This document shows positions 1 to 6,650 of a DNA stretch of 7,704 nt, one piece after another. Each line of letters opens with the position of its first letter. Position 1 is the stretch's first letter. A program made the translations under genes and the position numbers. The DNA comes from Acidobacteria bacterium UBA6911 (GTDB taxonomy: Bacteria; Acidobacteriota; UBA6911). The stretch covers positions 1-7,704 of the forward strand of contig DKBB01000340.1 in assembly GCA_002451015.1 (NCBI GenBank), written 5' to 3'. The notes below the pieces were generated by a model that saw nothing but the letters and a program-made list of their open reading frames with translations, ran no database searches and was not told the DNA's origin.

Positions 1-806
1 TCCGGTAGCTGCAGAAATTGCAGCGGCCGGAGATCATGGACAAACCCGCCTTTTTCAGCCAGCCGATAGTACTCTTGCAGGCCTCTAACATGCTCCGGTC
101 CGAGATCGTAATTGATGTTGTGGCACAGGTAGCGTAGAAGAAAGTTTTTTTTCAGCTTCAATCTCTGTGAATAGACGGAAGCAATCTCATCGCGCCTTTG
201 CAGCCCCCATAGCTTCGCCTCCTGGAACCGCACTACCAAATCCTCCGGAAAGCTCATATCCGTGCGACATGCCCAGAATGCGAAGACAAAGGGTTTCTTC
301 TTCCATCGCACCCACACTTCGGAAAGATCCGTCGTATGGTAGTTTTCTAGATTGACAGCCAAAGCGGCATCCCCGATTAACAGGGCTGCATCGCATCGCT
401 TCAGCATTGCCTCCAGATCCGGCGGGTGAGGAATAAAATCCGGGCGGATCCCCATAACTTCCCTCAACAGAACTTTCGCCAAGACCACGGAACTGCGGGA
501 AGTGGTGTCCATGGCGACAGAATGGATTCTTTCTTTTCCATAGGGCTTTACCAGCAGAATGCTTCGAACTTTCGCCAGGGATGCAATGGCAATGCCCGGA
601 ACAACCCGAAGATCGGGGATACGTTGATATTCAATGCTCGGAATCAATCCGATATCCGCTTCTCCGCTCTTAAGCTGATCGGCACAACGTGCAGGCGAGG
701 ATGGAAGGATCTCAAACGAATCTCGAAATGGACCATGGAGAAATGCCCATCCCAATGGGGCGGAGTTAAGGTAATGAACAAGAGAAACTCTGATTTTTTT
801 CGTCAC
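1..806 (-). CDS. mqnA: Chorismate dehydratase MqnA, C-terminus cut by window edge
   Basis: MqnA dehydrates chorismate to 3-[(1-carboxyvinyl)oxy]benzoate, the first step of the futalosine route to menaquinone; it is a cytosolic enzyme with a periplasmic-binding-protein fold. The reverse strand reads open for 268 codons. Visible family motifs are VHYLNSAPL (residues 10-18), SGEADIGLIPSIEY (47-60), MDTTSRSSVVLAKVLL (99-114), LLIGDAAL (142-149) and KKPFVFAFWACR (170-181). Family members are about 270-290 residues, so only a short C-terminal tail is missing. I chose the GTG at 806 because it gives the usual short lead-in to the first beta strand and no in-frame ATG lies between it and the upstream stop. 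The ribosome binding site is poor: GGAAAG is only 2 bases from the GTG and GGGGAA is 12 bases away. The gene is divergent from dprA. Function is assigned from motifs alone, but the match is strong. Confidence 0.9.
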   Translation of the reverse strand, partial: MTKKIRVSLVHYLNSAPLGWAFLHGPFRDSFEILPSSPARCADQLKSGEADIGLIPSIEYQRIPDLRVVPGIAIASLAKVRSILLVKPYGKERIHSVAMDTTSRSSVVLAKVLLREVMGIRPDFIPHPPDLEAMLKRCDAALLIGDAALAVNLENYHTTDLSEVWVRWKKKPFVFAFWACRTDMSFPEDLVVRFQEAKLWGLQRRDEIASVYSQRLKLKKNFLLRYLCHNINYDLGPEHVRGLQEYYRLAEKGGFVHDLRPLQFLQLP

Positions 807-853
807 GGCTTTCCAAAATTCCCCAAATAATTGACCGGGCGGTGAAACAGTTC

Positions 854-896
854 GGCAGGGGGCGCATTCGCGTTATTTCTGTAACGATTCCCTGCC
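854..896. repeat. Nested inverted repeat in the mqnA/dprA divergent region
   Basis: GGCAGGG (854-860) is the exact inverse of CCCTGCC (890-896). Inside it, CGTTA (871-875) and TAACG (882-886) form a second stem around the loop TTTCTG. The internal bulges are unequal, 10 bases on the left and 3 on the right. It could be a regulator binding site or a folded leader of the mqnA transcript. No T-run follows on either strand, so it is not a classical terminator. The rest of 807-1019 shows no gene I can support. Confidence 0.45.
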
Positions 897-973
897 GTCT
901 CTATCTATATCGAACGATGGAAGCGGCAGATGAAGGCGCCATGAGTATTAAGGTTCCTATTGTTCCTTTGCCA

Positions 974-1003
974 TTGACATCAAAAGGACTGTTTCCGTAA
1001 AAA
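974..1003 (+). promoter_or_regulatory. Putative dprA promoter
   Basis: A perfect -35 hexamer TTGACA (974-979) is followed after 18 bases by TAAAAA (998-1003), a 4-of-6 match to the -10 consensus. Transcription would begin near 1010. This leaves about 10 bases before the ATG at 1020, or about 43 bases before the alternative ATG at 1053. A second -10-like TATACT at 1012-1017 has no good -35 partner; if used, it would exclude the 1020 start. Confidence 0.4.
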
Positions 1004-1019
1004 GCACCATATATACTCC

Positions 1020-2195
1020 ATGGGACCCGAAACTTCCGCTATATCGTACCCTATGCGAACTCGTAGTGACACTGCAATTATCAATGCCATCGAATTGACG
1101 CTGATTCCCGGAATCGGCATCCATACGCAAAACCGAATCTGGAAAACTGTCGGCGATATTACCGATCTGTTTGCAATGGGAAACAAATGGATAAAATCCC
1201 TGGAAATTAAGTATGACGCGTACCGTGCAATTCAAGCCCGATCCTGCAGAGCGGCTGCAGAAGAAATTTTCGAATGGTGCCGCCGGCAAAAGTGCCGAAT
1301 CATAATACCGAGAACCCCGGAATATCCTCATCTTCTGGAAGAAATATACGATCCTCCCCTCGTCCTATACGCCCGGGGACGGCTGCGACATCCGGATGCC
1401 CCACGAATAGCCGTTGTCGGATCGAGACAACCAACAGTGTACGGGCTGCAGGCGGCCCATGGCATCGCCCAGGATCTGGGCGGCAGAGGTATCTGCATTG
1501 TCAGCGGACTGGCAAGAGGCATCGATGCGGCAGCGCATCGGGGATGCATGCAAGGAGGCGGCAATACAATTGCCGTACTTGGCTGCGGAATCGACGTGGA
1601 CTACCCCCCGGAACACCATCAATTGAAAAAACAGATACTTGGAACAGGACTGGTTCTTTCAGAGTACCCGCCTGGAACGCAGCCTTTACCTCGTAACTTT
1701 CCGATCCGAAACAGAATAATAAGCGGCCTCTCGCTCGGTGCTGTCATTGTGGAGGCAAGTGAAAAAAGCGGGTCTCTGATCACGGCTCGACTGGCTATGG
1801 AGCAGAACCGGGAAGTATTTGCAGTACCCGGGAATATTACCTCTCAAGCAAGTTACGGTCCTAATTTTCTGATAAAGCAGGGTGCGAAACTGGTTCAGTC
1901 CTACCGGGATGTGATCGATGAACTGCCGGGGACTTTACAGAAAAAAATTTATTCTTCTGACGGGACTGAAACAAACCGATCTCTAAAGCCATCCCCTATT
2001 AATGAAAAAGAAAAAGAGCTATTAATGTTCTTAAAGCTTGACGAGGCGACCCATTTCGACAAGCTTTATCATAAAGGCGGGATGAATATCGCGGACCTTA
2101 GCGAACGATTGTTGAACCTGGAGTTGGAGGGGTGGATTCGCAGGCTTCCGGGGAACTTGTACATACGAATTGGGGGCATTCAGGCAAATGAGTGA
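1020..2195 (+). CDS. dprA: DNA-processing protein DprA/Smf
   Basis: DprA binds incoming single-stranded DNA during natural transformation and loads RecA on it; many species without known competence also keep it. The 391-residue reading has an N-terminal helix-hairpin region (LIPGIGIHTQNRI, 28-40). A Rossmann-like core follows from about 129 to 300: IAVVGSRQPTVYG (130-142), IVSGLARGIDAAAH (160-173), VLGCGIDVDYP (186-196), LPRNFPIRNRIISGLS (223-238) and SGSLITARLA (250-259). A winged-helix-like C-terminal domain covers roughly 332-384. The start is uncertain: neither the ATG at 1020 nor the ATG at 1053 (residue 12) has a Shine-Dalgarno sequence. The first 11 residues look unlike the family, so 1053 may be the true start. 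The topA gene follows 71 bp downstream, a neighbourhood seen in many bacteria (smf-topA in Bacillus subtilis). Full length with no damage. Confidence 0.94.
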   Translation: MGPETSAISYPMRTRSDTAIINAIELTLIPGIGIHTQNRIWKTVGDITDLFAMGNKWIKSLEIKYDAYRAIQARSCRAAAEEIFEWCRRQKCRIIIPRTPEYPHLLEEIYDPPLVLYARGRLRHPDAPRIAVVGSRQPTVYGLQAAHGIAQDLGGRGICIVSGLARGIDAAAHRGCMQGGGNTIAVLGCGIDVDYPPEHHQLKKQILGTGLVLSEYPPGTQPLPRNFPIRNRIISGLSLGAVIVEASEKSGSLITARLAMEQNREVFAVPGNITSQASYGPNFLIKQGAKLVQSYRDVIDELPGTLQKKIYSSDGTETNRSLKPSPINEKEKELLMFLKLDEATHFDKLYHKGGMNIADLSERLLNLELEGWIRRLPGNLYIRIGGIQANE

Positions 2196-2226
2196 AACCC
2201 GTTTTTGATTCATTGTGATGTTTTTT

Positions 2227-2246
2227 GCTTGGATTTTTCGCCAAGC
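2227..2246. repeat. Perfect 6-bp hairpin within the topA promoter
   Basis: GCTTGG (2227-2232) and CCAAGC (2241-2246) are exact inverse copies around an 8-base spacer. The repeat covers the expected -35 region and the start of the spacer of the topA promoter. No T-run follows the right arm, so termination of dprA transcripts is unlikely here. A protein binding site or a supercoiling-dependent cruciform are possibilities; a chance 6-bp match is not excluded. Confidence 0.35.
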
Positions 2247-2256
2247 TTGGTATATT
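2229..2256 (+). promoter_or_regulatory. Putative extended -10 promoter of topA
   Basis: TATATT (2251-2256) is preceded directly by TGG (2248-2250), matching the extended -10 form TGN-TATAAT. A weak -35, TTGGAT (2229-2234), lies 16 bases upstream. Predicted initiation near 2263 is only about 4 bases before the topA ATG at 2267. This matches the lack of any Shine-Dalgarno sequence and suggests a leaderless or nearly leaderless message. Confidence 0.45.
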
Positions 2257-2266
2257 GCGCGCTTCT

Positions 2267-4684
2267 ATGAGTAAGTCACTTGTTGTTGTAGAATCTCCAG
2301 CCAAGGCTAAAACAATCAGCCGATACCTTGGTAAAAATTTCGTTGTAAAGGCATCCGTAGGCCATATCAAGGATTTGCCCAAAAGCAAACTGGGTGTGGA
2401 CGTAGACGGTGATTTCGCCCCGGATTATTCAATTATTCCCGGTAAAGCCAAGGTAGTCAAAGAGTTGCGTTCAGCGGCCAAAGGCATCCAGAACATATAC
2501 CTCGCTGCGGACCCTGACCGTGAGGGGGAAGCAATCTGCCAGCACCTGTATGAAGAGCTTTCTGGCAGGAATCGGAATATATACCGGGTTCTTTTTCACG
2601 AAATAACTAAAAATGCCATTCAACGAGCTTTTGACAAAGCCGGCCGTATCAATCAAAACAAGGTAGACGCCCAGCTCACGCGACGTGTCCTGGACCGGCT
2701 TGTCGGCTATAAGGTCAGCCCGCTGCTCTGGGATAAGGTCCGAAGAGGCCTTTCGGCAGGGAGAGTGCAGACCGTAGCGCTTCGGATGATCGTGGAGCGC
2801 GAGCAGGAGATCCGTGAATTTGAATCCGTAGAATACTGGAGCCTGTCCGCAAAGCTGGCGGCAAATGCTCCGCCTGTATTCACTGCGAATGCCCGTCAGG
2901 TCAATGGAAAGAAATGGCAGGTTTCGGACGGGGAAACAACCCTCGCCATAGTCGAAGAACTGAAACAGGTGCCTTTTGTCGTCAAGAAGGTACATCGCAG
3001 GGAAAAGAAGAAATATCCGGTTCCTCCGTTCATCACAAGCAAGCTTCAGCAGGAAGCCGCCCGTAAGCTGAAATTCTCGGTAAAAAGGACCATGGTTTTA
3101 GCCCAGCGGCTCTATGAAGGCATTGAAATCGGCCAGGAAGGATCCATCGGTCTGATTACCTACATGAGAACGGATTCCAGCCGGGTGGCCGAAAGTGCGC
3201 TGCAGGAAGTTCGTACTCTGATCCAGCGCGATTACGGCTCGGATTTTCTTCCCAACCATCCGATTTACTATAAATCCAAGAAAACAGCCCAGGAAGCACA
3301 TGAAGCAATCCGGCCTACTTTCGTAGAAAGAACGCCTGGAAGCTTGAAGAATTACCTGGAACCCGATCTCTGGAAACTGTACTCCCTGATCTGGAATCGT
3401 TTTGTCGCCTCGCAGATGAAACCGGCTCTTTTCGATCAGACCGACGTAACCATAACAGCGGGAAATGTTGAATTTAAAGCGATCGGCTCCATAGAAAAAT
3501 TCAAGGGATTTCTGACCGTATACCAGGAATCCAAATCAGATGAAAGCAACGGGCAAAAAGACGGGGTGGAAACAGCGATTTTGCCTGAATTGGTTGAAGG
3601 TGAAACGCTTGACTTGAGGGAACTGATACCGGCCCAGCATTTTACACAACCCCCGCCCCGCTATAACGAAGCAAGCCTGGTAAAAGCCCTAGAAGCAAAA
3701 GGCATCGGCCGACCCAGCACCTATGCCTCGATCTTGGGCACCATTCAGGATCGTGAGTATGTTGAAAAACATTCCGATAAATTCTTTCCCTCGGAAACTG
3801 GTGAACTTGTTGTTGAGCTGCTTGTTTCCAGCTTCCAGGAGCTTTTCGATTATGAATACACCGCGCGCATGGAAGTCCATCTCGACAGGATCGAATCGGG
3901 ACGGGAAGAATGGAAAACAGCCATACGCGACTTTTATGACCGGTTCTCCCAAAATCTGCTTGTCGCAAAAGATGAAATGCGGAATGTTAAAACCGAATCC
4001 GTCGAAACAGACGAAATCTGCGATAAGTGCGGCAATAAAATGGTCATCAAGTGGGGAAAGTTCGGTCGATTCATGGCTTGTTCCGCCTATCCGGAATGCC
4101 GGAACACGAGAGAAATCACCCGGACCGTTCCGCAAGAGGATTTGGAAGAAACGCAGCCTCAAGAAATCGAATGTGAAAAATGCGGCAGACCCATGGTACT
4201 GAAACGCGGCCGTTTCGGCGAATTCATGGCCTGCTCCGGATATCCCGACTGCCGAAACACGAAAAAGATCGTCAAATCGGCTCAGGATTCAGTGGTCAAA
4301 GAGGACATCCCCCTGGACGAAGAGTGTCCGAACTGCGGTAAGAAGCTCGCTGTTAAGCACGGCCGTTTTGGAGAATTCACCGCATGCAGCAACTATCCGA
4401 CCTGCAAATACATAAAACTGAAATCGACCGGAGTGCATTGCCCGCAGGAAGGGTGCGCAGGCGAAATCGTCGAGAGAAAATCACGCAGGGGCAAAACCTT
4501 CTACGGGTGTTCTAATTACCCCGACTGTGAGTTTGTCCTCTGGAACAGGCCGGTCGCCGAGTCCTGCCCCCTGTGCAATGCCAAATTTACCCTTGTCAAA
4601 ACGACCAAGAAGTCCGGTACGATTCGCTACTGCAATAATGAAGATTGTAAATTCAAGGAGTCTCTGGATCCGGAAAGAACGTAG
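2267..4684 (+). CDS. topA: DNA topoisomerase I (type IA) with five zinc ribbons
   Basis: TopA relaxes negative supercoils by cutting one strand through a 5'-phosphotyrosine. The product from this ATG has 805 residues. The Toprim domain shows VVESPAKAKTI (7-17, catalytic E9) and ADPDREGEAI (81-90, acidic D82, D84, E86). SAGRVQTVALRMIVERE (163-179) and GLITYMRTDS (295-304, active-site Y299) follow, then GIGRPSTYASI (479-489). The tail carries five four-cysteine ribbons: C585/588/605/611, C636/639/656/662, C687/690/707/713, C725/730/748/754 and C767/770/789/794. A TTG at 2225 would add 14 residues unlike the family, so I take the ATG at 2267, which begins MSKSLVVVES as relatives do. No Shine-Dalgarno precedes it; the putative extended -10 promoter sits directly upstream. 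It lies 71 bp after dprA and may also receive read-through from it. Intact and full length. Confidence 0.97.
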   Translation: MSKSLVVVESPAKAKTISRYLGKNFVVKASVGHIKDLPKSKLGVDVDGDFAPDYSIIPGKAKVVKELRSAAKGIQNIYLAADPDREGEAICQHLYEELSGRNRNIYRVLFHEITKNAIQRAFDKAGRINQNKVDAQLTRRVLDRLVGYKVSPLLWDKVRRGLSAGRVQTVALRMIVEREQEIREFESVEYWSLSAKLAANAPPVFTANARQVNGKKWQVSDGETTLAIVEELKQVPFVVKKVHRREKKKYPVPPFITSKLQQEAARKLKFSVKRTMVLAQRLYEGIEIGQEGSIGLITYMRTDSSRVAESALQEVRTLIQRDYGSDFLPNHPIYYKSKKTAQEAHEAIRPTFVERTPGSLKNYLEPDLWKLYSLIWNRFVASQMKPALFDQTDVTITAGNVEFKAIGSIEKFKGFLTVYQESKSDESNGQKDGVETAILPELVEGETLDLRELIPAQHFTQPPPRYNEASLVKALEAKGIGRPSTYASILGTIQDREYVEKHSDKFFPSETGELVVELLVSSFQELFDYEYTARMEVHLDRIESGREEWKTAIRDFYDRFSQNLLVAKDEMRNVKTESVETDEICDKCGNKMVIKWGKFGRFMACSAYPECRNTREITRTVPQEDLEETQPQEIECEKCGRPMVLKRGRFGEFMACSGYPDCRNTKKIVKSAQDSVVKEDIPLDEECPNCGKKLAVKHGRFGEFTACSNYPTCKYIKLKSTGVHCPQEGCAGEIVERKSRRGKTFYGCSNYPDCEFVLWNRPVAESCPLCNAKFTLVKTTKKSGTIRYCNNEDCKFKESLDPERT

Positions 4685-4709
4685 TCCACTCTCTTTTATC
4701 TTTTTTTCT
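4685..4709. other. Short T-rich junction between convergent topA and M28 gene
   Basis: The two stop codons (topA ending at 4684, the minus-strand gene at 4696) are separated by only 11 bp. On the plus strand the sequence after topA is rich in T, including a run of seven at 4701-4707, as in an intrinsic terminator tail. I see no convincing GC-rich stem in front of it. The two transcripts probably overlap at their 3' ends. Confidence 0.35.
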
Positions 4710-5601
4710 GGATTTCGGGGAGTATTTCCAGCACCACGCGGCCGACTTTCTCCATGCTTTCCGGGCTGATTTTATCCAGCGTGTCCTCTTCGGTGTGCCA
4801 ATAGGAATTTTCGGGTCCGTAGTTGAGATCGATGATATCGACGCATGGGATGCCTATGTCGAGAAAAGGAATATGATCGTCCAGTACGGAACTCTTGTAA
4901 CGGGACAAATTAGGCTGGAGCCCCATTCGGCTTGCCTTTTCCCAGACCAGATCCATGAGCCAGGGCGTTGAATTGATGTCGTAATAAATATCCAGGTTTT
5001 TATCCCCGATAATATCGAGCAGGATCAAAGCCCGGATTTTCCCGGCGACTCCTTCGCGCTTCCAGCGCTTTGCCAGATGCCTGCTTCCATAAGTGCTGTC
5101 GAAAGTGCTCCATTCCACGAAAGCCTCTTCGCCGTCCAGAAATAAAAACCAGTAATCCAGAGGATCGTCTTTTGAGGCCAGAACCCTTGCCAGTTCCAGC
5201 ACCAGGCCCGTACTGCTGCCCGCATCGTTGGCGCCGACGAAATTCCTCCCCTCCATCAGTTTGGTATCGTAATGGCTGGCCAGTACGATCGCCCCGTTCT
5301 CGCCGTCCCCTTTCCGTGCAATCAGATTGTGCATCCTAATCGGGCCGTACGGTGTTTCTGCGGTAAACGCGTCGTCCTCAACTCGATACCCGAAACCTTG
5401 CAATTCGTTTGAGATAAATGCACGGCACTTCTGCAGCGATTCGGAGCCGGGAGGACGCGGACCGAAGGACACCTGGGTGCGAACGTATTCCATCGCGTTT
5501 TCGCCGCTCAGGGGTGCGCCGGCTGAAACAGCGAACGGGTTCTGCCCACAGGAAAATAAAACAATTGCCAGGGCACAGCCACATCCGAAAAAATAACGCA
5601 T
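4696..5601 (-). CDS. Lipoprotein M28-family / glutaminyl-peptide cyclotransferase-like enzyme
   Basis: The 301-residue product begins with a lipoprotein signal peptide: a hydrophobic stretch 10-16, then LFSC with C18 as the likely lipidated cysteine. The rest matches the M28 fold of the glutaminyl cyclase branch: ASHYDTK (108-114), FVGANDAGSS (121-130), LFLDGEEAF (153-161), WSTFDSTYGSRHLA (164-177), LLDIIGD (194-200), DDHIPFL (241-247) and YWHTEEDT (267-274). By analogy with animal glutaminyl cyclases, D126, E159 and H269 would bind one zinc, with E158, D196 and D242 near catalysis. Such enzymes turn N-terminal Gln into pyroglutamate on exported proteins; a plain aminopeptidase is the alternative. 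The ATG at 5601 is preferred because a strong GGAAGGGG precedes it; an in-frame ATG at 5652 would put 17 charged residues before the signal peptide. Convergent with topA, divergent from the secreted pair. Confidence 0.88.
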   Translation of the reverse strand: MRYFFGCGCALAIVLFSCGQNPFAVSAGAPLSGENAMEYVRTQVSFGPRPPGSESLQKCRAFISNELQGFGYRVEDDAFTAETPYGPIRMHNLIARKGDGENGAIVLASHYDTKLMEGRNFVGANDAGSSTGLVLELARVLASKDDPLDYWFLFLDGEEAFVEWSTFDSTYGSRHLAKRWKREGVAGKIRALILLDIIGDKNLDIYYDINSTPWLMDLVWEKASRMGLQPNLSRYKSSVLDDHIPFLDIGIPCVDIIDLNYGPENSYWHTEEDTLDKISPESMEKVGRVVLEILPEIQKKR

Positions 5602-5605
5602 GGTT

Positions 5606-5613
5606 CCCCTTCC
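5606..5613 (-). promoter_or_regulatory. Ribosome binding site fixing the start of the M28 lipoprotein
   Basis: On the minus strand GGAAGGGG ends 4 bases before the ATG at 5601. It is the strongest Shine-Dalgarno sequence in the window. It decides between this start and the longer reading from 5652. Confidence 0.75.
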
Positions 5614-5713
5614 AAATCCTTTTCTATAGATGCCATCGGGTATTGATCTCAAGAGACTGAATTCCCATAAACCTCGTAACTGTTCTTACCCTAATCTGAA
5701 AGGATTTCAATTA

Positions 5714-5722
5714 GTTATACCA
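5714..5722 (-). promoter_or_regulatory. Possible extended -10 promoter for the M28 lipoprotein gene
   Basis: Read on the minus strand, TGG is followed directly by TATAAC, an extended -10 of the same form as the one before topA. No good -35 lies 16-18 bases upstream. Initiation near 5707 would give a leader of about 105 bases. Weak evidence. Confidence 0.3.
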
Positions 5723-5785
5723 TATGATTTTCTTTGACTGCTATCGGACACGTAGTAAATTATTAGTGCATTCCAATAAAATACC

Positions 5786-5813
5786 TTTTGAAAAAATATT
5801 ATTGAAATATATT
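5786..5813 (+). promoter_or_regulatory. Possible promoter of the secreted two-gene operon
   Basis: TTTTGA (5786-5791), 16 bases, then TATATT (5808-5813), in an AT-rich stretch (about 5755-5815). If used, transcription starts near 5820 and gives a leader of roughly 200 bases that contains all three inverted repeats upstream of the gene at 6018. The -35 match is poor and other AT-rich hexamers nearby could serve. Confidence 0.25.
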
Positions 5814-5871
5814 CGCACTCATGTCATCTGTGATGTTTGGGGCGTAATTATGCAGATACATTCAAGCGTGG

Positions 5872-6004
5872 CTGGCGCCTTAGGGCACCAGGTTGTGTCG
5901 CGGCTCTTCCGCTTCGCCGTCCGGATTTTGCCTTTTTCCGCTAGAACGTAAAAAAAGAGCCGATAGCTATTATTTAGATATTTCCCAGGGTCTCAACCGG
6001 GAAA
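5872..6004 (+). promoter_or_regulatory. Candidate structured 5' leader of the secreted operon
   Basis: Three inverted repeats follow one another. First, CTGGCGCC (5872-5879) and GGCACCAG (5884-5891) form an 8-pair stem with one C-A mismatch and the loop TTAG. Second, CGGCTCTT (5901-5908) pairs with AAGAGCCG (5955-5962), 8 perfect pairs closing a 46-base interior. Third, TTTCCC (5981-5986) pairs with GGGAAA (5999-6004), overlapping the AAAGGA ribosome binding site. The GC-rich part (about 5870-5945) stands out from AT-rich flanks. I recognise no known riboswitch class. The remainder of 5602-6017 holds only the promoter-like sites listed and no gene I can support. Confidence 0.4.
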
Positions 6005-6007
6005 GGA
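6002..6007 (+). promoter_or_regulatory. Ribosome binding site partly inside a hairpin
   Basis: AAAGGA lies 10 bases before the ATG at 6018, slightly far but usable. Its first three bases are part of the GGGAAA arm of the hairpin 5981-6004, so folding would reduce ribosome access. A bare AGG directly touching the ATG is too close to act alone. Confidence 0.45.
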
Positions 6008-6017
6008 CGATTGCAGG

Positions 6018-6650
6018 ATGAAAAAAAGAATCAAGCATCGCCGGCTTTTTCAATCCCTGAAGCCTATTTTGTGCCTTATAGTGCTTTCATCTCTTTCCCC
6101 AGTCCCCGTTTTATGGGCTCAGGTCCTGACAGTGCCGGTGAATCTGAGTTATCTTTCGCAACGGGCGGACATTATCGTCCAGGGCAGAGTGACCGGAATT
6201 CGGCAGGAGTATCATACGGAATTTACAAATATTCCAACGGTTGAAGTTACGCTCGAAGTGGAGAATATGCTCCGCGGACCTTCCGGCAGGACCTATACTT
6301 TTCGAGAGGCATTGATTGGTATTAAAGCCAGGAATACCAAACAGGGTTACAAAGTCGGTCAAAGGTTGATGCTTTTTCTTCCATCGCCGTCCAGATACGG
6401 CCTCAGCAGTCCCGTCGGTGTCGGACAGGGCCGTTTCCTCATCACCCGCTTGCCTACCGGCCAGGACACTATTGCGAACGAAATCGGCAACGCCGGACTG
6501 TTCAAGGACGTTGAAAATCGAGCATTCATGGCTGGAATAAATCTATCGACGAAACATATGCGACTTACAGCGACGAAACAGGGCCCGGTTCCCCTGGCTG
6601 AATTTGCGTCATTGGTAAAAGCACTGACCGCCTTGCCGAGGATACGTTGA
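6018..6650 (+). CDS. Secreted beta-rich protein, possible NTR/OB-fold-like partner of the matrixin
   Basis: I do not recognise a named family. The 210-residue product has a basic N-terminus (MKKRIKHRRL), a hydrophobic stretch (about 17-33) and a likely signal peptidase cut after A34, giving a mature protein of about 176 residues without cysteine. The mature part reads as alternating strands: ADIIVQGRVTGI (50-61), VEVTLEVENMLRGPSGRTYTF (75-95), GQRLMLFLPSP (114-124) and VGVGQGRFLIT (133-143), then a tail with some helix (190-206). The order AD-hydrophobic-G-V, then a long strand ending in L-x-G-P, then a later G-x-x-L-x-F-L and Q-G-x-F resembles the OB barrel of netrin/TIMP-type modules; this is pattern-level inference, not a demonstrated homology. 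Its stop codon overlaps the ATG of the downstream matrixin, so the two are translated from one message and probably act together outside the cytoplasm. Confidence 0.75.
   Translation: MKKRIKHRRLFQSLKPILCLIVLSSLSPVPVLWAQVLTVPVNLSYLSQRADIIVQGRVTGIRQEYHTEFTNIPTVEVTLEVENMLRGPSGRTYTFREALIGIKARNTKQGYKVGQRLMLFLPSPSRYGLSSPVGVGQGRFLITRLPTGQDTIANEIGNAGLFKDVENRAFMAGINLSTKHMRLTATKQGPVPLAEFASLVKALTALPRIR
6638..6642 (+). promoter_or_regulatory. Ribosome binding site of the matrixin gene inside the upstream gene
   Basis: GAGGA ends 7 bases before the ATG at 6650, near-ideal spacing, and lies within the last codons of the gene at 6018. Together with the TGATG stop/start overlap (6648-6652) it fixes this start and indicates translational coupling. 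Confidence 0.65.

Noticed and set aside
426..830. 134-codon plus-strand frame opposite mqnA
   Set aside because: Antisense shadow: the minus strand encodes clear MqnA motifs across the whole stretch.
842..1000. Open frame from GTG 842 (52 residues), with inner ATGs at 917 and 941, before dprA
   Set aside because: No ribosome binding site at the GTG, no recognisable domain, and it runs through the inverted repeat and the likely dprA promoter. The 19-codon version from 941 has a GAAGG in front, so a leader peptide is conceivable, but the evidence is too thin to call it a gene.
2225..2266. TTG start adding 14 residues to TopA
   Set aside because: The extension is encoded by the promoter-like DNA and does not resemble TopA N-termini; the ATG at 2267 begins exactly as the family does.
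3689..4162. 157-codon minus-strand frame within topA
   Set aside because: Antisense shadow of the conserved TopA coding sequence, with no recognisable motif of its own.
5724..5951. 75-codon plus-strand frame in the divergent region
   Set aside because: It crosses from AT-rich promoter-like DNA into the GC-rich inverted-repeat block, has no Shine-Dalgarno sequence, and its product shows no domain or sensible composition.
5901..5962. Intrinsic terminator for either strand
   Set aside because: The stems are 46 bases apart and the A-run at 5950-5956 is inside the repeat rather than after it, so a simple terminator hairpin does not fit in either direction.
5820..6017. Known riboswitch (cyclic di-GMP, cobalamin, TPP) in the operon leader
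   Set aside because: I looked for the conserved core words of these classes and found none on either strand.
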